Assembly: GCA_018240425.1 (NCBI GenBank)
Contig: JAFEFU010000071.1
Location: forward strand, 248,001 to 312,000
Reading direction: 5' to 3'
DNA: 64,000 nt
Source: Pseudomonadota bacterium
GTDB taxonomy: Bacteria > Pseudomonadota > Alphaproteobacteria > Rhodobacterales > Rhodobacteraceae
Made by a program: the position numbers and the translations under genes. This document shows, one piece after another, positions 24,331 through 33,431 of the stretch; position 1 is the first letter of the stretch; the number at the start of each line of letters is the position of its first letter. The notes beneath the pieces were generated by a model. It had not been told where the DNA came from. It saw nothing but the letters and a program-made list of their open reading frames with translations, and did not search any database.

Positions 24331-26529
24331 ATGTCCCGCTCCGCTTCCCGCCTGCGTCTTGTGACCGACGATTTCGTGCCGGTCGGCGGGCTGCCCGCCC
24401 ACCTGCCGCGCCCGCCAGCCGGACGCGAGCGGCCGGCGCGCAAGCCCCTGGGGCAGATCCTTCTCGACATGAAGGCGGTCGATCCGGGCAACCTTCTCAA
24501 GGCCGTCGCGCTCCGCAACCGCCAGGACGTCCGGCTGGGCGACATCCTTCTGGCCCACGGCTGGGTCGACGAGGCCGGACTGATGGCCGCTCTCTCGCTG
24601 CAATGGGGCGCGCGCGTCCTCGACCTCGCGGACGATCCCCCCGACCCCCGGCTGATCGACCGCTTCGGTCCCGAGCTTTGCCTGGCCGAAGGGATCATCC
24701 CCTGGCGCAAGGCCGGGGCGGTGACGGTGGTGGCGACCTCGCGGCCCGACGCCTTCGCCCGCCTGCGCGAGCGTCTGCCGCAGGGAACCGGGCCGGTCGT
24801 GATGGCGCTGGCCGGCGAACGCGCGATTCATGCGGCGATGCTGGCCAGCCGGCGCACGGCCCTGATCCGCCGGGCGGAAACCCGGGTCGCCGCCCATGAA
24901 AGCTGCCGGACCCTGAACGGCGCCTTCGCCGCGCGCGTGGCCCTTTGCATCCTCGGGGTACTGGCCGGGCTTGCCCTCCTGTCGCCGGCCGCGGCCTTCA
25001 TGCCGCTGTTCCTGTGGGCGGTCCTGTCGCTCATCCTCGGCTCGGGGCTGAAGGCGGCGGCCTTCGTCAGCCATCTGCGAGCGATCCGCCACCCCGAGGC
25101 CCCGGCCCCCGCCATCACCCGGCTGCCGGTGGTGTCGGTGATGGTGCCGCTCTTTCGCGAAACCGACATCGCGCCGCGCCTGATCCGGCGGCTGGGGCGG
25201 CTGGCCTACCCCCGGGAACTGCTCGACATCCTCCTCGTCGTCGAGGAAGAGGACCACCAGACCCGCGCCGCCCTCTCCGCGCGCCCGCTGCCGCACTGGA
25301 TGCGGGTGGTAACGGTTCCCGACGGACCGATCCGCACCAAGCCGCGGGCGCTGAACTACGCGCTCGACTTCTGCCGCGGCTCGATCATCGGGGTCTATGA
25401 CGCCGAGGACGCGCCCGAGGCCGACCAGCTGCACCGGATCGTCCGCCGCTTTCACCAGGCGGGGCCAAGGGTCGCCTGCCTGCAAGGCGTGCTCGATTTC
25501 TACAACGCCCGCCACAACTGGCTGACCCGCTGCTTCACCGTCGAATATGCCGCCCTCTTCCGGGTGGTCCTGCCGGGGCTCGCGCGGATGGGGCTGGTCG
25601 TGCCGCTCGGCGGGACCACCCTGTTCTTCCGCCGCCATGTGCTCGAGGAACTGGGTGGCTGGGACGCCCACAACGTGACCGAGGATGCCGATCTGGGGCT
25701 GAGGCTGGCGCGGCACGGCTATCGCACCGAACTCGTGGCGACCGTGACCGAGGAAGAGCCGAACAGCCGCCCCCTGCCCTGGATCCGGCAAAGGTCGCGC
25801 TGGCTCAAGGGCTATGGGATGACCTGGGCGGTGCACATGCGCGACCCGGTGCGGCTCTGGCGCGACCTCGGGCCGCTGCGGTTCCTCGGCGTGCAGGTGA
25901 CCTACATGGCAACGCTGTCGCAGTTCCTCCTGGCGCCGGTCCTTTGGTCCTGCTGGGCGCTGCTGCTGGGCCTTCCGCATCCCCTGCGCGGGCTCTTGCC
26001 GGCTCCGGCGCTGACCCTTCTCGTCGCCGCCTTCCTCCTGTCCGAGATCCTCAACATCGCGGTCGGTGCCTGGGCCTGCCGCGGCCCCGGCCACCGGCAC
26101 CTGATCCCCTGGGCGCCGACCCTGCACCTCTACTTCCCGCTTGGGGCCTTCGCCGCCTACAAGGCGCTGTGGGAGGTGATCCGCCAGCCCTTCTACTGGG
26201 ACAAGACCAGCCACGGGGTGGTTGACGGCGCGGCGGATCAGCCCGAGGCCGACACGCTGACCGACGCCCGCCCCGAAGCGGCGCCCGACGGACCCGCGCC
26301 CGCGCTTCCGCTTCTCGTCCTCTGCAATCCCCTGCCCTCGCCCTGTCCCGGCCGGCGCGCGCCGCAGGCGCCGCTGATCTGGTCCTTCCCCGCGCCCGAG
26401 GCGTTGCCGGTTCCACGGATACCCGGCCCCGCCATGCTCCGTAAGGCCCCGGCAGCAGCGCGCTCAGCCGTCCTCGGCCCTGCGTATCGCCCCGGAATCG
26501 AGCTTCAGGCGCGTCTCGAAGGCCTTTGA
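24331..26529 (+). CDS. GT2-family membrane glycosyltransferase with GspE/MshEN-like N-terminal domain
   Basis: 732 residues. Residues about 35-150 resemble the GspE N-terminal/MshEN fold (PLGQILLDMKAV and RLGDILLAHGWVDEAGL), a domain that in some ATPases binds cyclic di-GMP. Two membrane helices follow near 205-250. A GT2 catalytic domain then shows YDAEDAPE near 356, VTEDADLG near 450 and QRSRWLKG near 488, the D,D,D,QxxRW set of processive synthases. More helices lie at 530-620, and a Pro/Ala-rich tail ends it. It probably makes or exports a polysaccharide. Its last 66 bases overlap the convergent GntR gene. Confidence 0.8.
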   Translation: MSRSASRLRLVTDDFVPVGGLPAHLPRPPAGRERPARKPLGQILLDMKAVDPGNLLKAVALRNRQDVRLGDILLAHGWVDEAGLMAALSLQWGARVLDLADDPPDPRLIDRFGPELCLAEGIIPWRKAGAVTVVATSRPDAFARLRERLPQGTGPVVMALAGERAIHAAMLASRRTALIRRAETRVAAHESCRTLNGAFAARVALCILGVLAGLALLSPAAAFMPLFLWAVLSLILGSGLKAAAFVSHLRAIRHPEAPAPAITRLPVVSVMVPLFRETDIAPRLIRRLGRLAYPRELLDILLVVEEEDHQTRAALSARPLPHWMRVVTVPDGPIRTKPRALNYALDFCRGSIIGVYDAEDAPEADQLHRIVRRFHQAGPRVACLQGVLDFYNARHNWLTRCFTVEYAALFRVVLPGLARMGLVVPLGGTTLFFRRHVLEELGGWDAHNVTEDADLGLRLARHGYRTELVATVTEEEPNSRPLPWIRQRSRWLKGYGMTWAVHMRDPVRLWRDLGPLRFLGVQVTYMATLSQFLLAPVLWSCWALLLGLPHPLRGLLPAPALTLLVAAFLLSEILNIAVGAWACRGPGHRHLIPWAPTLHLYFPLGAFAAYKALWEVIRQPFYWDKTSHGVVDGAADQPEADTLTDARPEAAPDGPAPALPLLVLCNPLPSPCPGRRAPQAPLIWSFPAPEALPVPRIPGPAMLRKAPAAARSAVLGPAYRPGIELQARLEGL

Positions 26530-27105
26530 AATATGGTCACGCAGCGCCTCCTGCGCCGAGGCGCCGTTGCCCGAGGCAATGGCGCGCACGATCGCCTCAT
26601 GTTCGGCCAGCGCCGCCTCGCTGCGCCCGGCAGCGGCCAGGGAAGTGGTCGCCAAGAGCGCCATCGACCGGTGGACGAGGTCCAGCTGCTGCACCAGAAA
26701 GCGATTGTGCGAGGCCAGGTGGATCTGGCGATGAAAGCGCTTGTTGGCCCGCGCCATCGCCTCGGGATCGGCAAGATAGGCGCGGTCGTCCTCGATCATC
26801 GCCTGGAGGACGCGGATTTCCTCGGGCGAGGCATGCTTGGCCGCCAGCCGCGCCGCCAGCCCCTCGAGTTCGGCCCGGACCACATACAATTCGGCCAGCT
26901 GGTTGTGGTCGAGCGACGCCACGATCAGCGACCGCCCGTCGCGGGCCAGCATCGACTGGGTCTCGAGCCGCTGCAACGCCTCGCGCACCGGGGTGCGCGA
27001 CACGCCGAACCGTTCGGCCAGGTCGGATTCGACCAGCCGGTCGCCCGGCCGGTAGTCCCCGCGCTCGATCGCCTCGAGGATGAGCGTGAAGGCGTCTTTC
27101 TGCAT
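26464..27105 (-). CDS. GntR-family regulator, FadR/FCD subfamily
   Basis: 213 residues. An N-terminal winged helix has the GntR signature LAERFGVSRTPVREALQRLE near residue 29, and a C-terminal all-helical FCD ligand domain carries metal/ligand His residues (KRFHRQIHLASHNRF and ALRDHISKAFE). Such proteins sense small organic acids. It converges on and overlaps the glycosyltransferase tail, so there is no operon partner to hint at the ligand. It is followed by the divergent HAD gene. Confidence 0.87.
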   Translation of the reverse strand: MQKDAFTLILEAIERGDYRPGDRLVESDLAERFGVSRTPVREALQRLETQSMLARDGRSLIVASLDHNQLAELYVVRAELEGLAARLAAKHASPEEIRVLQAMIEDDRAYLADPEAMARANKRFHRQIHLASHNRFLVQQLDLVHRSMALLATTSLAAAGRSEAALAEHEAIVRAIASGNGASAQEALRDHISKAFETRLKLDSGAIRRAEDG

Positions 27106-27258
27106 CGGCCGTTCCCCTTCCCGGCAGGCCGCCCAGCGGCCCGACCGTGGCCGACCCTAGTGCGACCGCCCGCCGCCATGCAAGCCCGCCGGGGCCCCTT
27201 GCGGCCTCCGGGGCCGCGTGGGAAAATGGCCACCCTGCCCGCGCCGACCGGACCCTAC

Positions 27259-28227
27259 ATGCCCACAGACCAGTTCCGCCACGTCCGCACCTGGGTCTTC
27301 GACCTGGACAACACGCTCTACCCGCCCCGGATGCGGCTTTTCGACCAGATCGAGGTGCGGATGACCGCCTATGTCATGCGCACCCTCGGTGTCGGGCGGG
27401 CCGAGGCCGACCGTCTGCGCGCCCACTACTGGTCCAGCTACGGGACCACGCTGGCCGGGTTGATGCGCGAACATGCGATCGACCCCGACCCCTATCTCGC
27501 CGAGGTGCACGAGATCGACTTTTCCGCCCTCGCCCCCGACCCCGCCCTTGCCGCCGCGCTTGCCGCCCTGCCCGGCAGGCGCATCGTCTATACCAACGGC
27601 TCGGCCCCCTATGCCCATCGGGTCATCGCCGCGCGCGGCCTCTCCGGCCTTTTCCATGCAGTCTACGGCATCGAACATGCGGGCTACCGGCCCAAGCCCG
27701 AGCGCGCCGCCTTCGAGACGGTCTTTGCCCGCGACGGAGTGGACCCTGCCCGCGCCGCGATGTTCGAGGACGACAGCCGCAACCTTGTGGCCCCGCACGA
27801 AATGGGAATGCGCACCGTCCTCGTGGCGCCTGCGGCCGAAACCGGCGCCCACATCCACCACCACACCGCGGGCCTGGCGGACTTTCTGGCAGCACTTGCC
27901 GCTGACTGCGCCGAAGCGCCGCACCCGCGCCCCCTTGGCCGGGGCAGGCACGGGGGATACCAGCGCGCGGGTGAACAGGAGACATCCATGACCGCACTTG
28001 CCCCGGCGCCGCGCCGCGCCTGGTTCCATCACGCCCCCGTCCTCGGCTGGATCGCCCATGACCTCGCCCACGGCCCCGAGGACACCATCTATTACGCTCT
28101 GGTGATCGCGCTGACCGTGCTCGTTCTCGCCTTCAAGGCGTGGGGGATCGTCGCGATCGCCATGACGGCGCTGGCGATGGTGCCGGTGGTGTTCGTCACC
28201 CTCATCCTCATCACCATCGGCCGATAG
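27259..28227 (+). CDS. HAD-family pyrimidine 5'-nucleotidase, frame continuing into a membrane protein
   Basis: The first ~215 residues are a HAD hydrolase: motif I VFDLDNTLYPP near residue 12, motif II YTNGS near 113, motif III Lys in YRPKPERAAF near 146 and motif IV FEDDSRN near 172. These fit pyrimidine 5'-nucleotidases. No stop codon follows the domain; the frame runs through a Gly/Arg-rich linker into the small membrane protein at 27988. A separate ribosome site there suggests two products, or a 322-residue fusion. An in-frame ATG at 27226 is an alternative start. Confidence 0.75.
   Translation: MPTDQFRHVRTWVFDLDNTLYPPRMRLFDQIEVRMTAYVMRTLGVGRAEADRLRAHYWSSYGTTLAGLMREHAIDPDPYLAEVHEIDFSALAPDPALAAALAALPGRRIVYTNGSAPYAHRVIAARGLSGLFHAVYGIEHAGYRPKPERAAFETVFARDGVDPARAAMFEDDSRNLVAPHEMGMRTVLVAPAAETGAHIHHHTAGLADFLAALAADCAEAPHPRPLGRGRHGGYQRAGEQETSMTALAPAPRRAWFHHAPVLGWIAHDLAHGPEDTIYYALVIALTVLVLAFKAWGIVAIAMTALAMVPVVFVTLILITIGR
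27988..28227 (+). CDS. Small membrane protein with internal start in the HAD frame
   Basis: 79 residues from an internal ATG preceded by AGGAGA at ideal spacing. The sequence FHHAPVLGWIAHDLAHGPED leads into two membrane helices. Similar small proteins occur as separate genes after this nucleotidase in related bacteria, as far as I recall. Here the upstream frame is open right through it, so either it is made both alone and as a fusion, or a stop codon has been lost. Function unknown. Confidence 0.55.
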   Translation: MTALAPAPRRAWFHHAPVLGWIAHDLAHGPEDTIYYALVIALTVLVLAFKAWGIVAIAMTALAMVPVVFVTLILITIGR

Positions 28228-28301
28228 GGTCGGGGGCCGGGATAGCGCTTGGCCCCGCCCGCCGCACCGCGCTAAGGTGAGGCGCAAAGGCAGAGGCGGT
28301 G

Positions 28302-29516
28302 ATGCGGCGCGACCAGACCGACATCCTGATTTCCGGCGGCGGCGTCGCTGGCCTGACGGCGGCGGCGGCCTTCGGCGCGGCGGGCTTTTCCGTCACCTGC
28401 GTCGACCCTGCGCCGCCCGTGACCGACGCCGCCGACGACCGGGCCGACCTGCGCACCACCGCCTTCCTGCAACCGGCGCGAAGGCTTCTCGAACAGGCCG
28501 GGCTCTGGGCCAGCCTCGCCCCCCACGCCGCAGCACTCCAGGTCATGCGCATCGTCGATGCCGGCGGCCCCACGCCCGAACCCCGCCTCGTCCGCGACTT
28601 CACCGCCAGCGAGATTTCCGACCAGCCCTTCGGCTGGAACTTCCCCAACTGGCTCCTGCGCCGCGAACTGGTGGCGCGGCTGGCCGCCCTGCCCAACGTC
28701 AGCTTCCACACCGGCCTCGCCACCGCCTCGGTCCTGACCCGCGACAGCGCCGCGCTGGTCGGCCTCTCCGACGGCAGCCGGATCGAGGCGCGGCTCCTGA
28801 TCGCCGCCGATGGCCGCGACAGCCCGGTGCGCGCCGCGCTCGGCATCCCCGCCCGCACCTTCCGCTACGGGCAAAAGGCGCTGGCCTTCGCCGTCACCCA
28901 CCCGCGCCCGCACGACAACATCTCGACCGAGGTGCACCGCACCGGCGGCCCCTTCACCCTCGTCCCCCTTCCCGACCGCGACGGGCAGCCCTCCTCGGCC
29001 GTGGTCTGGATGGCCGAAGGCGCCGAGGTCGCCCGCCTCGCCGCCCTGCCGGTTCCCGCGTTTGAGGCCGAGATGACCGCGCGCAGCGCCGGCCTCTACG
29101 GCCCGCTCGCGCTTGTTACCCGCCGCTCGGTCTGGCCGATCCTCAGCCGCATCGCCGACCGCTTCACCGGCGAACGCACCGCGCTGGTGGCCGAGGCCGC
29201 CCATGTCGTGCCGCCGATCGGCGCCCAGGGGCTGAACATGTCGCTCGCTGACCTCGCCTGCCTTCTGGACCTCGCCCGCGCCGCCCCCGGCCGGCTCGGC
29301 GACCGGGCGATGCTCGACACCTACAACCGCCGCCGCTGGCCCGAGGCCAAGGCGCGGCTCACCGGCATCGACCTTTTGAACCGCGCCTCGATGCTGGGCG
29401 CGCCCACGCTCCGCGACCTCCGCGCCGGCGCGCTCGGCGCGCTCTACGCGCTCGCCCCGGTCCGCCACACGCTGATGAAGGCCGGGCTCGGCATGGCCCC
29501 CGCCCGCGCCTCCTGA
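28302..29516 (+). CDS. UbiH/COQ6-family FAD monooxygenase
   Basis: 404 residues. The dinucleotide motif ISGGGVAGLTAAAAF is near residue 10, the DG motif ADGRDSPVRAALG near 169 and the FAD-ribityl motif EAAHVVPPIGAQGLNMSLAD near 299. This is the ubiquinone-ring hydroxylase family (UbiH/UbiF/UbiM/UbiL); which ring carbon it hydroxylates cannot be decided here. The ATG at 28302 follows AGAGGCG closely. It is downstream of the HAD gene on the same strand. Confidence 0.88.
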   Translation: MRRDQTDILISGGGVAGLTAAAAFGAAGFSVTCVDPAPPVTDAADDRADLRTTAFLQPARRLLEQAGLWASLAPHAAALQVMRIVDAGGPTPEPRLVRDFTASEISDQPFGWNFPNWLLRRELVARLAALPNVSFHTGLATASVLTRDSAALVGLSDGSRIEARLLIAADGRDSPVRAALGIPARTFRYGQKALAFAVTHPRPHDNISTEVHRTGGPFTLVPLPDRDGQPSSAVVWMAEGAEVARLAALPVPAFEAEMTARSAGLYGPLALVTRRSVWPILSRIADRFTGERTALVAEAAHVVPPIGAQGLNMSLADLACLLDLARAAPGRLGDRAMLDTYNRRRWPEAKARLTGIDLLNRASMLGAPTLRDLRAGALGALYALAPVRHTLMKAGLGMAPARAS

Positions 29517-29590
29517 GACGCGCCCACCTCGCCCCGGCTCAAGGCCGGGGCGCGTCGGAGCGGCGCGCCTCTGGTCGAACGCAAACGCCC

Positions 29591-30718
29591 CTAAAACGCC
29601 GCGTCCAGCGCCGCCCTGACCCGCGCCAGCGTGCCCGGCACGTCGTAAAGCTTGTCCAACCCGAACAGCCCCAGGCGGAAGGTGCGGAACTCCGCCCCCT
29701 CGCCCACCTGCAACGGCACCCCGGCGGCGATCTGCACGCCGTTGGCCAGGAACTTGCGGCCGCTCTGGATCTCGGGGTCGTCGGTATAGCTCACCACCAC
29801 CCCCGGCGCCGCGAACCCCTCGGCCGCCACCGACCGGATGCCGCGCCGCGCCAGCTCTTCGCGCACGCCATTGCCCAGCTTCCACTGCGCCTCGCGCAGC
29901 CGCTCGAATCCGTGGTGGCGCGTCTCGGCCATCGCGTCGCGCAGGCCCCGCAGCGCATCGGTCGGCATGGTCAGGTGATAGGCATGGCCGCCACCCTCGT
30001 ATGCCGCCATGATCGCCCGCCACTTCTTCAGGTCGAGCGCAAAGGAATCCGACACGGTTTCCTCCAGCCGCGTCGCCCCCGCCGCCGACAGCATCACCAG
30101 CCCCGCCGAGGGCGAGGCCGACCAGCCCTTTTGCGGCGCCGAGATCAGCACATCGACGCCGGTGGCCTTCATGTCCACCCAGACGCAGCCCGAGGCGATG
30201 CAGTCGAGGACGAACAGCGCGCCCACCTCGTGCGCGGCATCGGCCACGGCCTTCAGGTAATCGTCGGGCAGGATCATCCCCGCCGCCGTCTCGACATGGG
30301 GGGCATAGACCACGTCGGGCCGCGCCGCGCGGATCGCCGCCACCACCTCGGCAATGGGCGCCGGGGCAAAGGGCGACCGCGCATCGTTGCCCGCCTGCCG
30401 GGCCATCGCCACCGTCACCTCGCCCGCAAACCCGCCCTGGTCGAAGATCTGGCTCCAGCGATAGGAAAACCAGCCGTTCCGGATCACCAGCGCCTTCCGG
30501 CCCGCCGCAAACTGCCGCGCCACCGCCTCCATCGCGCAGGTGCCGCCGCCGGGCACCAGCGCCACGGCCTCGGCATTGTAGACCTCGCGCAGCATCGCCG
30601 ACAGATCGCGCATCACCTCCTGGAAGGCGCGGCTCATGTGGTTGAGCGAACGGTCGGTGAACACGACCGAGAATTCCTCAAGACCATCGGGATCGACATC
30701 GGGCAAGAGCGCGGGCAT
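29591..30718 (-). CDS. Class V aminotransferase
   Basis: 375 residues of the alanine-glyoxylate/serine aminotransferase fold. The phosphate-binding GGGTCAMEAV near residue 55, the Asp in FVLDCIASGCVWVD and the PLP Lys in SAPQKGWSASP near 192 are intact. The start at 30718 follows GGAGG. Together with BhcA it gives the window two class V enzymes of the glyoxylate/alanine type. Two Lrp regulator genes lie directly upstream on the same strand, 64 bases away, so amino-acid responsive control is likely. Its substrate is unknown. Confidence 0.85.
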   Translation of the reverse strand: MPALLPDVDPDGLEEFSVVFTDRSLNHMSRAFQEVMRDLSAMLREVYNAEAVALVPGGGTCAMEAVARQFAAGRKALVIRNGWFSYRWSQIFDQGGFAGEVTVAMARQAGNDARSPFAPAPIAEVVAAIRAARPDVVYAPHVETAAGMILPDDYLKAVADAAHEVGALFVLDCIASGCVWVDMKATGVDVLISAPQKGWSASPSAGLVMLSAAGATRLEETVSDSFALDLKKWRAIMAAYEGGGHAYHLTMPTDALRGLRDAMAETRHHGFERLREAQWKLGNGVREELARRGIRSVAAEGFAAPGVVVSYTDDPEIQSGRKFLANGVQIAAGVPLQVGEGAEFRTFRLGLFGLDKLYDVPGTLARVRAALDAAF

Positions 30719-30782
30719 TTGGTCCTCCGTTGTTTTCCCTGACCTACCCTTTCCCCGACGGAAAGCAAGACCGTGCACCGGC

Positions 30783-31237
30783 CTACCCCAGGGGCCCTGG
30801 CCGCCGCTCCTCGGACAGAAGCACGTTGGCCTCGACGTCGCCCACCCCCGGCAGGGTCATGATGCGCCGCCGCAGCACCCGCTCGAAATCGGCCAGGTCG
30901 CGCGCCGTCACCCGCAGCCGGTAATCGTAGAGGCCCAGCACATGCTGCACCGTCTGCACCTCGGGGATCGCCGTCGCCGCCCGCTCGAAATCCTCAAGGC
31001 TCACCCGCCCCTTGGCGGCAAGCTTCACCCCCAGGAACACCGTGACCCCGAACCCCAGCGCCGCCGTATCCAGCCCCAGCCGCGCCCCCTTCAGCACCCC
31101 CGCCTCCGTGAGCCGCCTGATCCGCCGCCAGGTTGCCGGCTGCGACAGGCCCAGCGCCCGCCCGATCGCCCCCGCCCCTTGCGTCGCGTCGGCAGCCAAG
31201 GCCCGCAGGATCGCCCGGTCCAGATCGTCGAGCGCGA

Positions 31238-31241
<4 letters not shown>
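30783..31241 (-). CDS. Lrp/AsnC-family regulator, second of a tandem pair
   Basis: 152 residues with an N-terminal helix-turn-helix (IGRALGLSQPATWRRIRRLTEAG) and a C-terminal RAM ligand domain (VQTVQHVLGLYDYRLRV). Its start overlaps the stop of the other Lrp gene by four bases (ATGA), so the two are cotranslated and may form hetero-oligomers. The aminotransferase downstream is a likely target. Ligand unknown. Confidence 0.88.
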
Positions 31242-32843
<1,602 letters not shown>

Positions 32844-32846
32844 TCA

Positions 32847-33323
32847 TTGAAGCCGATTGACCTCAAGGCAAAGAGCGACGCGCAGTTGCGGGCGATCATC
32901 GCGAACCACGAAAGGCTGGGTAAGACCGACTTGCCCAGCTACCGCGATGCTTGCGACGAACTCGCGAGACGATCAGCCTTCAACTTCGAAACATCGCTCA
33001 AGGCGATTTCCGAGGCGGCACGCGAGAAGCGGTTCTTGTCATATGGCGCATTGGCGGAGGCCAGCGGCGTGGAATGGAACAAGGCCTACCTACTCATCGG
33101 CGCTCATCTGTGGGAACTCGTTCGCTGGGGCCATGCCCGGGGCCTTCCCATGCTGAGCGCCATCGTCGTCAACAAGGAAAACTTGGCAACGGGCATCATG
33201 GCCGAGGAAACGCTGCAAGGCTTCGTGCGGGCCGCCGAAGCCCTTGGGATAACCGTGAAGGAGCCGGAGACATTTCGCGAAGAACAGCAGGCACTGTTGT
33301 TCGCGCATTTCGGGAAGGCTTGA
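32847..33323 (+). CDS. Hypothetical protein with atypical codon use
   Basis: 158 residues from a TTG start preceded by AAGGAA, right after ilvC. I do not recognise the family. The middle (FLSYGALAEASGVEWNKAYLLIGAHL) and end (LSAIVVNKENLATGIMAEETLQGF) look like a compact conserved alpha/beta domain with no signal peptide or membrane segment. It uses TTG, TCA, CTA, AGA and AGG codons that its neighbours avoid, which suggests recent transfer into the ilvC transcript. Two hairpins follow it. Confidence 0.65.
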   Translation: MKPIDLKAKSDAQLRAIIANHERLGKTDLPSYRDACDELARRSAFNFETSLKAISEAAREKRFLSYGALAEASGVEWNKAYLLIGAHLWELVRWGHARGLPMLSAIVVNKENLATGIMAEETLQGFVRAAEALGITVKEPETFREEQQALLFAHFGKA

Positions 33324-33370
33324 CCAGCTGACAAGCGGCAACCCACCGCACAAGGAACTGACGCGACGGC

Positions 33371-33390
33371 GGGCGGCACCCCTGCCGCCC
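33371..33390 (+). terminator. Hairpin after the hypothetical gene
   Basis: A perfect 8-bp stem GGGCGGCA/TGCCGCCC with loop CCCC, 47 bases after the stop. No T-tract. It is one of two hairpins between convergent genes. Confidence 0.45.
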
Positions 33391-33407
33391 CTCGCCGCGC
33401 CTTGCCG

Positions 33408-33429
33408 GGCGGCCCCGGAACGGGCCGCC
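33408..33429 (-). terminator. Hairpin after the nucleotidyl cyclase gene
   Basis: A perfect 8-bp stem GGCGGCCC/GGGCCGCC with a 6-base loop, directly adjoining the cyclase stop. No T-tract is visible. Confidence 0.45.
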
Positions 33430-33431
33430 GG

